Assembly (NCBI GenBank): GCA_024653965.1
Contig: JANLGW010000034.1
Location: 1-43,617 of the forward strand
Reading direction: 5' to 3'
Length of the DNA: 43,617 nt
Origin: Rhodospirillales bacterium
GTDB lineage: Bacteria; Pseudomonadota; Alphaproteobacteria; Rhodospirillales; Magnetovibrionaceae
The position numbers were made by a program, and so were the translations under genes. Position 1 is the first letter of the stretch; each line of letters starts with the position of its first letter. The notes under the pieces are model-generated. The model had not been told where the DNA came from and searched no databases. It saw nothing but the letters and a program-made list of their open reading frames with translations. Below, piece by piece: positions 8,048-17,472 of the stretch.

Positions 8048-8389
8048 GTGAAAACTTCTTTTGAACGCTCAACGCTTGCCAGCTTGGCGGAAGTGGACGC
8101 CAAGTCACAAGAAAAACGCTTCACCGTCACGCTGATCCGTCCCGGTGATTCAGAAGAAATCTCGATGGAAATGATCTCTGCGCCGGGCCTCAGCGCTGCC
8201 TTCATGAAAGCGCAACAGGTTTTCCCCGGTGCGCGCATTCTGTCCGTCGAAGCGGTACCCGACCCGCTGCCCGTGCGCGCAGCGCGTGACAAGGGCACCA
8301 ATGCGCCCGGCGCGCGGTTCATCCGGGGCATGTTCCGCCCTGCCCTGTTCAGCGACGAAATTGAGCTGACCAAGCTCGGCGGCGAGTAA
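8048..8389 (+). CDS. Uncharacterised 113-residue protein
   Basis: I do not recognise this small soluble protein. It starts best at GTG 8048, because AGGGGGG at 8034-8040 lies 7 bases upstream; an in-frame TTG at 8042 would leave only one base. It has mixed charge, a central segment ISAPGLSAAFMKAQQVFPG that resembles a helix leading to a turn, and a C-terminal Arg/Phe-rich part (GARFIRGMFRPALF). There is no signal peptide or membrane span. Its long structured leader and strong Shine-Dalgarno suggest regulated and perhaps abundant expression. The sugar kinase gene begins 33 bases later and may be co-transcribed. Confidence 0.7.
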   Translation: MKTSFERSTLASLAEVDAKSQEKRFTVTLIRPGDSEEISMEMISAPGLSAAFMKAQQVFPGARILSVEAVPDPLPVRAARDKGTNAPGARFIRGMFRPALFSDEIELTKLGGE

Positions 8390-8422
8390 CACAAAGACAC
8401 CCCGCACGACGAGAGGCCCCGC

Positions 8423-9328
8423 ATGCGTATCGGCATTGACCTGGGCGGCACCAAAATCGAAGGCCTGCTGCTGACGTCAAACGGCATCGAAGCCAAGCGT
8501 GTGCGCATTCCCACCCCACAAGGCGACTATGCCGCCACGGTTCAAGCCATCGCCGCCTTGGTGCGTCAGCTTGAGCAAGGCACCAAAACCCAGGCCAGTG
8601 TCGGCATCGGCATCCCCGGCACGATTTCGCCCCAAACGGGGCTGGTAAAAAACGCAAATTCAACTTGCCTCATTGGTCACCCCCTGGACCAAGACATCGC
8701 TGAGGCCATTGGCCGGGATGTACGCTTGGCCAACGACGCCAACTGTTTCGCCGTTTCTGAAGCGCACGATGGCGCAGCAGCCGGAGCGCATGTCGTATTC
8801 GGCGTCATTCTCGGCACTGGCGTGGGCGGCGGCATCGCCATCGATGGCCGCGCACTGGTCGGCGCCAACGCCATCGGCGGGGAATGGGGGCATAATCCAT
8901 TGCCTTGGCCACAAGTCTTCGACGGCAACGATGAACGCCCCGGCCCCGCATGTTATTGCGGCCAACACGGCTGCATCGAAACGTTTCTTTCCGGGCCAGG
9001 CCTGAGCAGAGATCACAAAACCCACGTCGGCGAGGATTTAAGCGGCGAAACGATTACGGCCCGCGCGAAGGATGGTGATGACGCCTGCAAAGCCACGCTG
9101 AGCCGTTATGAACGCCGTCTGGCGCGGGCGCTGGCCACCGTCATCAATATCATCGACCCGGACGTGATCGTGCTGGGCGGCGGACTGTCGAATATCGAAC
9201 AGCTCTATAAAACCGTGCCCAATCTTTTAGATACCTGGGTGTTTTCCGATCACGTCACCACGCGCTTAGTGAAAAACGTCCACGGCGACAGCTCCGGCGT
9301 ACGCGGCGCGGCGTGGCTGTGGGATTGA
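8423..9328 (+). CDS. mak: ROK-family sugar kinase, Mak-type fructokinase
   Basis: This kinase phosphorylates a hexose, probably fructose, with ATP in the cytoplasm. The 301-residue protein opens with the phosphate-binding GIDLGGTK (residues 4-11), and carries KNANSTCLIGHPL and RLANDANC in the sugar-binding region. The ROK hallmark follows: GEWGHNPLPWP, whose ExGH histidine binds zinc, then the zinc cysteines in CYCGQHGCIETF. The late motif GDSSGVRGAAWLW is shared almost word for word with E. coli Mak (YajF), as is the length of about 300. GAGAGG precedes the ATG. No sugar transporter lies nearby, so the physiological substrate remains inferred; N-acetylglucosamine kinase is the main alternative. 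Confidence 0.88.
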   Translation: MRIGIDLGGTKIEGLLLTSNGIEAKRVRIPTPQGDYAATVQAIAALVRQLEQGTKTQASVGIGIPGTISPQTGLVKNANSTCLIGHPLDQDIAEAIGRDVRLANDANCFAVSEAHDGAAAGAHVVFGVILGTGVGGGIAIDGRALVGANAIGGEWGHNPLPWPQVFDGNDERPGPACYCGQHGCIETFLSGPGLSRDHKTHVGEDLSGETITARAKDGDDACKATLSRYERRLARALATVINIIDPDVIVLGGGLSNIEQLYKTVPNLLDTWVFSDHVTTRLVKNVHGDSSGVRGAAWLWD

Positions 9329-9350
9329 TCAAAACCCTCTGACGCATCCC

Positions 9351-9402
9351 GGAATCAGATTCCCATCGACCGGCAATTTCTGCCGGATCGGCAATTTTTG
9401 CC
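9351..9402. repeat. Three consecutive short inverted repeats after mak
   Basis: Three small dyads follow one another: GGAATC-A-GATTCC (9351-9363), CCGGCA-atttc-TGCCGG (9370-9386) and GGCAA-ttt-TTGCC (9390-9402). None is followed by a T-tract, so they are not canonical terminators. They may stabilise the 3' end of the kinase mRNA or act as operators for the downstream diguanylate cyclase. Confidence 0.5.
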
Positions 9403-9544
9403 CAGTCCTCAATTTTACTAACTATTTGATCTAAAACGAAACATGTTTTGGCACAGACGTTGCCTCTACCCTTAAGCAACCCCACAAGAATCGTGAGGCC
9501 AAATTTTCGAAGAAATGGCCAGAACGGCTGAGGAGACCAGGGGC

Positions 9545-10333
9545 ATGAACAACGTACTGAGATTTCCGATGAACGCGCCAACGAACATTTTGGATATGCT
9601 TAAAGCCAAGCCCAAAAATGGAAGCTCCGACGCGGGACAATCGGCAGGAGCATATCCTGCCGATGACAGCCTGCTCGCGACCCTGTCATTCGTGCGTGAG
9701 TGCCTGCACGGCGGAAAAGACGGATTGGACGCCCAAACCCAGCACCTATGCCTAGAAGCGATAGAAAGTGCGCTGACCTCAGCCATCAGCCTGGAGCGCA
9801 CGGTACTCAACCAAACGCTTTACATCGAAGACATGGCCCGCCTCGCCTGCACCGACCCGCTGACCGGCGCTTACAATCGGCGTGGCTTCGAACAAGAGTT
9901 CCACCGCACTTTAGCCGCCGCCACACGCTACGAAGAAACCGGCGTATTGGTATACGTCGATCTGGACGGTTTCAAGCCCATCAACGACACCTATGGCCAT
10001 GCCGCAGGCGATCAAGTCTTGATCGAAGTAACCCGCGTTTTGCACGAAAACATCCGCCCTCAAGACATGGTGGCGCGCATCGGCGGCGACGAATTCACCG
10101 TCTTGCTAACGCGCACCGATTGGGAAAACGGCCTAGCGCGCGCCGAATACCTTAAGCACCTGCTCAACACCCTGTATGTACGCTGGAACGGCAAGAACAT
10201 CGCGGTGCGCGCCAGCTTAGGTTTTCAGCGCTATGGCGCAAGTGACGACGCCGATTTGCTGCTCAAGAAAGCCGACAGCGCCATGTATGAAGCCAAGCGC
10301 CTGCACTGCGGTTCGCGCGGCGCAGATATTTAA
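9545..10333 (+). CDS. Diguanylate cyclase (GGDEF domain)
   Basis: This enzyme makes cyclic di-GMP from two GTP and is predicted to be cytoplasmic. The start at ATG 9545 has AGGAG nine bases upstream and gives 262 residues; an ATG at 9515 is also in frame but lacks a ribosome site. Residues 1-85 carry no recognised sensor domain. The GGDEF domain runs from the DPLTGAYNRRGF motif to the C-terminus; the metal and substrate loop is DLDGFKPINDTYGHAAGD and the catalytic loop is an intact GGDEF at residues 180-184. An inhibitory I-site RxxD (RPQD) lies five residues before GGDEF, so product inhibition is expected. No EAL domain is present. The signal it answers is unknown. Confidence 0.92.
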   Translation: MNNVLRFPMNAPTNILDMLKAKPKNGSSDAGQSAGAYPADDSLLATLSFVRECLHGGKDGLDAQTQHLCLEAIESALTSAISLERTVLNQTLYIEDMARLACTDPLTGAYNRRGFEQEFHRTLAAATRYEETGVLVYVDLDGFKPINDTYGHAAGDQVLIEVTRVLHENIRPQDMVARIGGDEFTVLLTRTDWENGLARAEYLKHLLNTLYVRWNGKNIAVRASLGFQRYGASDDADLLLKKADSAMYEAKRLHCGSRGADI

Positions 10334-10559
10334 CTCTCCCCAAAGGACGATCGGAAAACTCAGCAACCCATGTTTCGAATTTCATGGCCAGTCGATCGAA
10401 GGCCAGCAGTTTCAAGACCCATAGCTTCAAGGAAAGACGAGTTTGCTTCTCCATGATCACTCTCCCTCAAGCCCAAACTTGCGTCCCGCGCCACTTCGGT
10501 GGCCGGGGCGATTTTTTCCCCAAAGCGCATAACACGCCCAAGGAACTGGGGCACGCGTC

Positions 10560-11069
10560 ATGAAGATCGATCTCAAACCACCGCCTTCCCATACGCACGG
10601 TCTTTCCTCCCCCGACCCGACCGTGCCCGCCACCGAGCCCAAGCCTTCCCCCGGGCGCAGCTTGGTGGCGGTTGAGGATGCGCTGGTACCCGAAGTGGTG
10701 CCGGGATCCGGGCGCACCTTCATCGAAAGCCCGTTGAAGCAGATCTTGCTGAACATCAACGCACGCGCCATTTCACCGCGCGCCATTCATTCCCTGAGCG
10801 AAGACCTCTATGCCGGCGGCGTGCTGACCTGGGACGAGCACGCCGAACTGTCGTTCCAGGCCGAACTGCACCCCGATTTCCCCCGCACCATCGGCGCGCT
10901 GACGGGCGAGAAACCCCGGCCCGACCGTCCCCGTGACTACGTCAAGGAATGGGAAAGCCGCCTGGACTTTGAACGCCGCCATTTTCCCGAAGGCCCCGAA
11001 CGCGAACGCGCCCTGCACATCCTATCGGTACTCAGGCGTATCGAAAAACCCACCGATCTCAAAGCCTGA
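10560..11069 (+). CDS. Uncharacterised protein with Pro-rich N-terminus
   Basis: I do not recognise this 169-residue protein. Residues 1-50 are Pro/Ser-rich and probably disordered. The rest has a conserved-looking helical core, with ISPRAIHSLSEDLYAGGVLTW near 75-95 and an acidic/aromatic stretch YVKEWESRLDFERRHFPEG near 130-150. There is no signal peptide or membrane segment. GGGG lies about 8 bases before the ATG. Its stop overlaps the stop of the convergent P-type ATPase gene by 11 bases, which supports the reading frame of both. The 226 bases before it hold no gene that I can support. Confidence 0.7.
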   Translation: MKIDLKPPPSHTHGLSSPDPTVPATEPKPSPGRSLVAVEDALVPEVVPGSGRTFIESPLKQILLNINARAISPRAIHSLSEDLYAGGVLTWDEHAELSFQAELHPDFPRTIGALTGEKPRPDRPRDYVKEWESRLDFERRHFPEGPERERALHILSVLRRIEKPTDLKA

Positions 11070-13806
11070 TCCTTTTCACTTTGTTCCGGCCATTGATTCT
11101 AAACAGCATCTTTTCCAATTCCACCAAGAACAACACGCTCGACGACACCCCTACGATGACCAGCCAATCGACCCAACCTATATTGGTGGTTCCAAACAGC
11201 GTTTGCAGCAAGGGCAGATAGGTGAAACCGACCTGCAAGACAATCAACACGCCGATCGCCAGCAGAACGTATTTATTACCAAACAAGCCTTCGCGGGTAA
11301 GTACCGTCGCGGTGATGTAGCGCGAATTGAACAAATAGAAAATTTGAAAGCCAATGAGCGCGTTGACGGCCATGGTGTGCGCTCGTTCAACGCTTGCGCC
11401 CTGCTGCATTTCCCACAAAAACATCCCGAACGTGCCCGCCAGCAAGATCGCCGACACAAAGGCGGTGCGCCACAGCAAAATCGGCGTCAAGACCGCCTCG
11501 TTACGGTGTCGGGGCGGACGCTGCATGACGTCGCTCTCCGAGGGCTCAAACGCCAGCGCCATCGCCAAAGTGACCGCCGTAATCATGTTCACCCATAAAA
11601 TCTGCAACGGCGTCAACGGCAGTTCCGGCATGCCGATCAACACGGCGGCAATGATGATCATCCCTTCGCCGCCATTGGTGGGCAGGATAAACAAGACCGA
11701 CTTGCGGATGTTGTCAAAGGCTGTGCGCCCTTGCTCCACGGCATGCGCAAGGGTGGCGAAATTATCATCGGCCAACACCATCTGCGATGCCTCTTTGGCG
11801 GCCTCGGTTCCCTTGTTTCCCATGGAGATGCCGATGTCTGCGCGTTTTAGAGCCGGAGCATCGTTGACCCCGTCTCCGGTCATGGCGACGGTCAGGCCAC
11901 AATCTTGCAACAGACTAACCAAACGCAGTTTATGTTCCGGGCTAACACGAGCAAACACGTTAACGCGCTGCACCCGTTCGCGCAGCTCCGCATCGTCCAT
12001 GGTTTCCAGCTCATAGCCCGTCAATGCGTCGTCGGGATTGGCCAGATGCAGTTGACGGGCAATCGCGCACGCCGTCGCGCGGTGGTCGCCGGTGATCATC
12101 TTGACGACAATGCCAGCACTCTGACATTGCTGCACGGCGATGATCGCTTCTTCGCGCGGCGGATCAATAAAGCCAAACAGAGCCAGCAGCACCATGCCGC
12201 TTTCGACATCGCTGAAATTCAGCTCGATCTTGTCGCTGTCGCCCGGTTTGTAGGCCACCGCCAGCACCCGTTGCCCCTGCGCCGCCAAGGCTTCGATACG
12301 CGCATGCCAAAGCGCCTTATCTAATGGCCGATCGCCAGCCGAAGTGCGCACCGTCGCGCACATCTCCAGCACCCGCTCGGGCGCGCCCTTTTGAAAAATA
12401 AACACTTCCCCCGCATGGCTGTGATGCAGGGTCGCCATAAACTTATGTTCGGATTCGAAGGGGATCAGATCGGTGCGCGGGAATTGTAGAACGACGTTAT
12501 CGGGCTCTTCCCCCGCTTTTAGGCCGGCAATCAACAGAGCGCCCTCCATCGGGTCGCCATGCACGCGCCAATCTCCTTCGCACTGTTCAAGCTGGGCATC
12601 GTTGCACAAGGCCGCCGCACGCACGGCCTCAAGCAGCAACTCATGATCCAGCGGGGGGATGTCCGCGCCATCGACTTGAAAGCCGCCATGCGGGTCGTAG
12701 CCGGTGCCCGAAACGTCATAGTGCGCATCAGCGGTGACGATGGTACGCACGGTCATTTCGTTGCGCGTCAAGGTGCCCGTCTTATCCGTGCAAATGACGT
12801 TCACCTCGCCCAAGGTTTCGACGGCGGGCAGACGGCGCACGATGGCGTTGTGCGCCGCCATACGCTGCACGCCGATGGCCAGCGTGATGGTGATGACCGC
12901 AGGCAGGCCTTCGGGGATGGCGGCGACCGCAAGACCGACCGCCGCCAGAAACATCTGCGGTACGGTATAGTGCTGCACGACTACGCCAAATACAGCCGTC
13001 GCCGCCGCAACGCCCAAAATCACGCCGCTCAGCCACCGTCCGAACTGGGTCATCTTGTTCATTAACGGCGTGGTTAGAATATCCACCTTCGCGACCAGGG
13101 TGCTGATGCGGCCAAGCTCGGTTTGTGAACCGGTGGCGACCACCACCCCGGTACCCTGGCCGGAAGTTACCAAGGTGCCCGAATAAGCCATACACAGGCG
13201 GTCCGCCAACAGCGTTTCCAGGGCCAGCGACACGATCTCTTTTTCCACCGCTACCGATTCCCCGGTCAGGGCGGCTTCCTGAATTTTCAGTCCCTTGAGA
13301 CGCAACAGCCGCATATCGGCAGGCACCCGGTCACCCGATTGCAGCATCACGACGTCGCCCGGCACGACGTTCGAAGCATCCACCGTGATGCGCCGCCCGT
13401 CGCGCAAGACCATCGCTTGCGGCGACAGCATCTTGCGGATGGCCTGCAAGGCATCTTCGGCTTTGCCTTCTTGGATGAAACCGATGATGGCGTTGATCAC
13501 CACCACGCCGATGATGACCGAGGTATCGATCCAATGGCCCATCGCCGCAGTAGTCGCGCCGGAAGCCAGCAGAACGTAAATCAATACGTTGTGAAACTGG
13601 CTCAAAAACCGCTTGAAGGGCCCGACCGGCTTGACCTCGGCCAGCATATTGGGACCGAAGCGATCCAACCGCGCCTGCGCTTGCAAGGCGCTCAAGCCCA
13701 GATTCGCGGCACCTAAGCGATCAAAGACTTCGGCGACGTCCCACGCGTGCCAGGCAAGCGAAGAGCCGTCATCTTCGGGCCGTATCTTGGGAGCGTGTCT
13801 GGGCAT
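11059..13806 (-). CDS. P-type cation-transporting ATPase (P2, Pma1/SERCA-like)
   Basis: This inner-membrane ATPase exports or exchanges a cation through an aspartyl-phosphate cycle. The 915-residue protein has the cation-ATPase N-terminal domain (residues 18-60), the actuator TGES (181-184), PEGL in M4 (298-301), the phosphorylated D341 in DKTGTLT, and GDGVND (644-649). M5 keeps N711 and E714 of the SERCA calcium site. In M6, however, NMITA (740-744) has Ala where SERCA D800 lies. That change is typical of the bacterial Pma1-like branch as I recall it, so calcium specificity should not be assumed; Na, K or Mg are possible. It starts 29 bases after the aspS stop, with GGAG 8 bases upstream of its ATG, and is probably read through from aspS. 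Confidence 0.9.
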   Translation of the reverse strand: MPRHAPKIRPEDDGSSLAWHAWDVAEVFDRLGAANLGLSALQAQARLDRFGPNMLAEVKPVGPFKRFLSQFHNVLIYVLLASGATTAAMGHWIDTSVIIGVVVINAIIGFIQEGKAEDALQAIRKMLSPQAMVLRDGRRITVDASNVVPGDVVMLQSGDRVPADMRLLRLKGLKIQEAALTGESVAVEKEIVSLALETLLADRLCMAYSGTLVTSGQGTGVVVATGSQTELGRISTLVAKVDILTTPLMNKMTQFGRWLSGVILGVAAATAVFGVVVQHYTVPQMFLAAVGLAVAAIPEGLPAVITITLAIGVQRMAAHNAIVRRLPAVETLGEVNVICTDKTGTLTRNEMTVRTIVTADAHYDVSGTGYDPHGGFQVDGADIPPLDHELLLEAVRAAALCNDAQLEQCEGDWRVHGDPMEGALLIAGLKAGEEPDNVVLQFPRTDLIPFESEHKFMATLHHSHAGEVFIFQKGAPERVLEMCATVRTSAGDRPLDKALWHARIEALAAQGQRVLAVAYKPGDSDKIELNFSDVESGMVLLALFGFIDPPREEAIIAVQQCQSAGIVVKMITGDHRATACAIARQLHLANPDDALTGYELETMDDAELRERVQRVNVFARVSPEHKLRLVSLLQDCGLTVAMTGDGVNDAPALKRADIGISMGNKGTEAAKEASQMVLADDNFATLAHAVEQGRTAFDNIRKSVLFILPTNGGEGMIIIAAVLIGMPELPLTPLQILWVNMITAVTLAMALAFEPSESDVMQRPPRHRNEAVLTPILLWRTAFVSAILLAGTFGMFLWEMQQGASVERAHTMAVNALIGFQIFYLFNSRYITATVLTREGLFGNKYVLLAIGVLIVLQVGFTYLPLLQTLFGTTNIGWVDWLVIVGVSSSVLFLVELEKMLFRINGRNKVKRIRL

Positions 13807-13835
13807 GCAACGTCTCCACCAAAGAAAGAACCGAT

Positions 13836-15653
13836 CTAGGTTTTGCTTACGTCCTCTTTATCGCCGCCCTTTTCCGCTTTGGGTAGGGGCGCCAATTTGA
13901 TGTAGAGTTCGCGCAGGCGTTCGGGTTCCGCCACCGCCGGTGCACCCATGAGCAAGTCCTGCGCCTGCTGGTTCATGGGGAAGGCGATGATTTCGCGGAT
14001 GTTGGGTTCGTCGGCCAGCAGCATCACCATGCGGTCGATGCCCGGCGCGGAACCGCCGTGCGGCGGCGCGCCGAACTTGAAGGCCGAAAGCATGCCGCCG
14101 AACTTTTGTTCCACCACTTCCGCCGAATAACCGGCAAGAGCGAAGGCCTTGTACATGATTTCCGGCAGATGGTTGCGGATCGCGCCCGACGACAGCTCGA
14201 TGCCGTTGCACACGATGTCGTATTGATAGGCCAAGATATCGAGCGGGTTCATCGTTTCCAGCGCCTTCATGCCGCCCTGGGGCATGGAGAACGGATTGTG
14301 CGAAAACTCGATCTTGCCGGTGTCTTCGTCCAGTTCGTACATGGGGAAATCGACCACCCAGCAGAATTTGAACTTGCCCGTTTCGCGCAAGCCCAATTCG
14401 TCGCACACCTTGTTGCGCGCAAAACCCGCATACTTGGCGGCGGCGGCTTCGACCTGACAGACGAAGAACACGGCATCGCCATCATTGACACCCGCGGCGG
14501 CTTTGATGGCGGCGACACGTGCGGCGTCCAGATTCTTGGCTATGGGGCCTTTGGCTTCGCCGTCGGCGCCAAAAATGATGTAACCCAAACCGCCCATGCC
14601 TTCTTCACGCGCCCAATCGTTGAGCTTGTCGAAGAAACTGCGCGGACGATCCGCAGCACCAGGGGCGGGAATGGCGCGCACCACCGAACCGCTGTCGATG
14701 TTCTTGGCGAACAGGCCGAAGCCGCCGCCGGCAAAGTGTTCGGTGACGTCGGTGATGATCAGCGGGTTGCGCAAGTCAGGTTTGTCGCAGCCGTATTTGA
14801 GCATGGATTCTTTATACGCGATGCGCGGGAACGGATAGGCGGTGACTTCGCGGCCCTTGCCAAATTCGGTGAAGATGCCGTGCAGCACCGGCTCGATGGC
14901 GGCGAACACGTCTTCTTGGGTGCAAAACGCCATTTCAAAATCGAGCTGATAGAACTCGCCCGGCGAACGGTCGGCGCGCGCGTCTTCATCGCGAAAACAC
15001 GGCGCGATCTGGAAATATTTGTCGAAGCCCGACACCATCAGCAATTGTTTGAACTGCTGCGGGGCCTGCGGCAACGCGTAGAACTTGCCGGGGTGAATGC
15101 GTGACGGCACCAGATAATCGCGCGCGCCCTCGGGCGACGACGCGGTGAGGATCGGCGTCTGCATTTCCAAGAAACCCTGCTCAACCATGCGGTTGCGGAT
15201 CGAGGCAATGACCCGCGAGCGCAGCACGATGTTGGCATGGACCTTTTCGCGGCGCAGATCGAGATAACGGTGCGTTAGGCGCATTTCATCGGAATAGTCT
15301 TCGCTGCCCGCCACCTGCATGGGCAAGACGGCGGCGGCGCTTTCCAGGTGGAAGTGTTCCACCACCAATTCGATCTCGCCGGTGGGCAGATCGGCATTGA
15401 TGGTATCGGCGGAGCGTTTAACCACGCGCCCGGTCAGGGTGACGACACTTTCGGGGCGGGCCGCTTCGATGGCCTTGAACATCTCGCTCGATTGATCGAT
15501 CACCGCCTGGGTGATGCCGTAATGATCGCGCAGATCGACGAACAACAACCCGCCATGATCGCGTTTGCGATGCACCCAGCCGGAAAGACGGACTTCTGAC
15601 CCTGAATGTTCGGCGCGCAGCGCGCCACAGGTGTGTGTTCGGTAGGGGTGCAT
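13836..15653 (-). CDS. aspS: Aspartyl-tRNA synthetase
   Basis: This class II synthetase charges tRNA-Asp, and in bacteria using GatCAB often also tRNA-Asn. I placed the start at ATG 15653, with AAGGA about 7 bases upstream; an in-frame start 18 codons earlier would add a tail that the family lacks. The resulting 605 residues match the bacterial type. The N-terminal OB-fold anticodon domain contains [21 protein letters not shown] in two overlapping beta strands. Motif 2 is [19 protein letters not shown] in part, the GAD insertion domain fills about 290-420, and motif 3 is GIDRMVMLL near residue 540. Neighbour genes are the P-type ATPase (downstream) and rnd (divergent). Confidence 0.96.
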   Translation of the reverse strand: MHPYRTHTCGALRAEHSGSEVRLSGWVHRKRDHGGLLFVDLRDHYGITQAVIDQSSEMFKAIEAARPESVVTLTGRVVKRSADTINADLPTGEIELVVEHFHLESAAAVLPMQVAGSEDYSDEMRLTHRYLDLRREKVHANIVLRSRVIASIRNRMVEQGFLEMQTPILTASSPEGARDYLVPSRIHPGKFYALPQAPQQFKQLLMVSGFDKYFQIAPCFRDEDARADRSPGEFYQLDFEMAFCTQEDVFAAIEPVLHGIFTEFGKGREVTAYPFPRIAYKESMLKYGCDKPDLRNPLIITDVTEHFAGGGFGLFAKNIDSGSVVRAIPAPGAADRPRSFFDKLNDWAREEGMGGLGYIIFGADGEAKGPIAKNLDAARVAAIKAAAGVNDGDAVFFVCQVEAAAAKYAGFARNKVCDELGLRETGKFKFCWVVDFPMYELDEDTGKIEFSHNPFSMPQGGMKALETMNPLDILAYQYDIVCNGIELSSGAIRNHLPEIMYKAFALAGYSAEVVEQKFGGMLSAFKFGAPPHGGSAPGIDRMVMLLADEPNIREIIAFPMNQQAQDLLMGAPAVAEPERLRELYIKLAPLPKAEKGGDKEDVSKT

Positions 15654-16310
15654 GGACGATCCTTTGAGCTTTATCGGTTTATTGCTTGGGTCAATTCTAG
15701 GCGGCAAAACAGGCTAGCGGTAAACTTCGTGAAAGTGGCGCAAAAGCACAACTTTGTGGGCACTTTGTCAAGAACGGACTCACCCCGGCCCGAACTTAAA
15801 GATGCTTAAGGGTAAATCGCGCCCGAACCACCCCCGTTTCACCGCCGCAAAACAACAACAAAATAAAAAAAGTGACGGAACGAAGCCAATTTCCCCTTTA
15901 TTTTCAAGAGGCGGTTATCCGCGTATGCGCACCCCCTGCCCCGAAACCTCCACGACAAAAATCGCTCCTTTTGCACGCCCAACCGCCGCTTATGGACAAA
16001 AAACGCAACGAAGCGTCGCTGCTGCGGGGCTGTTGCGATTGAGTCAAAAGCAATAATAGGAATATATATCATATTTAGGAAAAACTATCAACCCCTTCCC
16101 TTAAAGCTATCCCCCCAAAAAAACAGACCGGGCACATTTAGTCTAACTCATTGAAATATAAAATATTTCCACTTTTTGAGTTGGCGTGCATCGCCTTGGT
16201 GGAAAAACGTTTTATATCAACCAGATCGCCCACTCCAGCTTCGCCACGTACGGGCCGATTTCCCTTCTAAACCCTTTCAGCCCGTGGAGAATCCGTGTAA
16301 AAGCACGTCT
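15654..16310. other. 657-base divergent intergenic region, aspS / rnd
   Basis: This stretch contains no gene that I can support. It is AT-richer than its surroundings, especially 16040-16180. Its clearest element is a perfect 7-bp inverted repeat with a 3-base centre, GAAATAT-aaa-ATATTTC at 16153-16169, about 140 bases before rnd. Short frames on both strands have Arg/Pro-rich low-quality translations and no ribosome sites. I could not identify a convincing sigma-70 promoter for either flanking gene. Confidence 0.6.
16153..16169. promoter_or_regulatory. AT-rich perfect palindrome upstream of rnd
   Basis: GAAATAT and ATATTTC are exact reverse complements around AAA. The size and symmetry suit a dimeric regulator site. 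No regulator can be assigned. Confidence 0.35.
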
Positions 16311-17468
16311 ATGAACCTGATCACCAAAACTCCCGACTTGGTCCACTTCTGCCAATCGCTCAAGGGTACGCCGTTCGTCACCGTGGACACCGAGTTCATG
16401 CGCGAGAACACGTATTACCCCATTTTGTGCCTGGTGCAGGTCGCCGGACCCGACGACGCGGCGGCCATTGATGCGCTCGCGCCGGGGCTCGATCTCGCGG
16501 CGCTGTTCGATTTGATGGACGCGCCGGAAACGCTCAAGGTGTTTCACGCCGCCCGCCAGGACATCGAAATTTTTTATCACCTGATGGGCCACGTGCCAGC
16601 ACCTTTGTTCGACAGCCAAATCGCCGCCATGGTATGCGGCTTCGGCGATCAGGTGGGTTATGAAAACCTCATCGCCAAGCTGACCAAGGCGCGCATCGAT
16701 AAATCGTCGCGTTTTACCGATTGGTCGCGCCGTCCGCTATCGGATAAACAAATTCAATATGCGCTGGCCGATGTGACGCACCTGCGCGACGCCTACCGCA
16801 AGCTGGTGGCCGAGTTGGAACAAAATGGCCGCGAAAAATGGCTGGAAGCGGAAATGGCCATCCTCACCTCGCCCGCCACTTATGAAGCCGACCCGATGCA
16901 GGCCTACAGGCGCATCAAGGCGCGCAACGCCAAACCGCGTGTGGAAGCCTTGCTGTGCGAACTGGCGGCATGGCGCGAACGCGAGGCCAAACGCCGCGAT
17001 GTGCCGCGCAACCGCGTGCTGCGCGACGAAACCTTGCTGGAAATCGCCCACCACGCGCCCAAAACACCGATCGAATTGGAACGCACACGGGGCTTGGGCG
17101 AACGCCTAGCGCAAGGCCCACAAGGCCAGGAAATCTTAAAAGCCATTGAGCGCGGCCTAGCCGTGCCCGATGCCCAACTGCCCAAAGCGGAAGAACGCGA
17201 CGATCTGCCGTCGGGCATCGGCCCGGTGTCGGATTTGCTTAAAGTCTTTCTCAAGATGATCTGCGAAGAAACCGGAGTGGCGCAAAAGCTCATCGCCAGC
17301 GCTTCCGACATCGACAACATCGCCGCTTACGGGGCAAAAGCCGAGGTGCCCGCGATGGAAGGCTGGCGCTATGAAATGTTCGGCCAAGCGGCGGTCAAAC
17401 TGCGCTCGGGCGAGATGGGTTTGGCGATCAAAAACAAAAAAGTCGTGCTGCTGGACAACAGCAAATAA
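16311..17468 (+). CDS. rnd: Ribonuclease D
   Basis: This 3'-5' exoribonuclease trims tRNA and other structured RNA precursors. The start at ATG 16311 gives 385 residues, the usual alphaproteobacterial size; the frame remains open upstream but that part is not family-like. The DEDDy exonuclease domain fills residues 1-175, with DTEFMRE (Exo I), FHAARQDIEIF (Exo II) and the Y..AD pattern in QYALADVTHLRDAY (Exo III). An HRDC domain follows at about 205-285 (ELAAWREREAKRRDVPRNRVLRD, read in two halves), with a second helical region to the end. Its stop lies 4 bases from the convergent ppx stop, and no terminator is visible between them. Confidence 0.94.
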   Translation: MNLITKTPDLVHFCQSLKGTPFVTVDTEFMRENTYYPILCLVQVAGPDDAAAIDALAPGLDLAALFDLMDAPETLKVFHAARQDIEIFYHLMGHVPAPLFDSQIAAMVCGFGDQVGYENLIAKLTKARIDKSSRFTDWSRRPLSDKQIQYALADVTHLRDAYRKLVAELEQNGREKWLEAEMAILTSPATYEADPMQAYRRIKARNAKPRVEALLCELAAWREREAKRRDVPRNRVLRDETLLEIAHHAPKTPIELERTRGLGERLAQGPQGQEILKAIERGLAVPDAQLPKAEERDDLPSGIGPVSDLLKVFLKMICEETGVAQKLIASASDIDNIAAYGAKAEVPAMEGWRYEMFGQAAVKLRSGEMGLAIKNKKVVLLDNSK

Positions 17469-17472
17469 AGCA

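Noticed and set aside
9515-9544. Earlier start of the diguanylate cyclase at 9515
   Set aside because: It lacks a ribosome site, whereas ATG 9545 has AGGAG nine bases upstream.
14058-15104. 348-codon frame antisense to aspS
   Set aside because: Same cause; aspS motifs on the other strand are unmistakable.
15839-16072. 77-codon minus-strand frame between aspS and rnd
   Set aside because: Arg/Phe-rich low-complexity translation, no ribosome site and no recognisable features.
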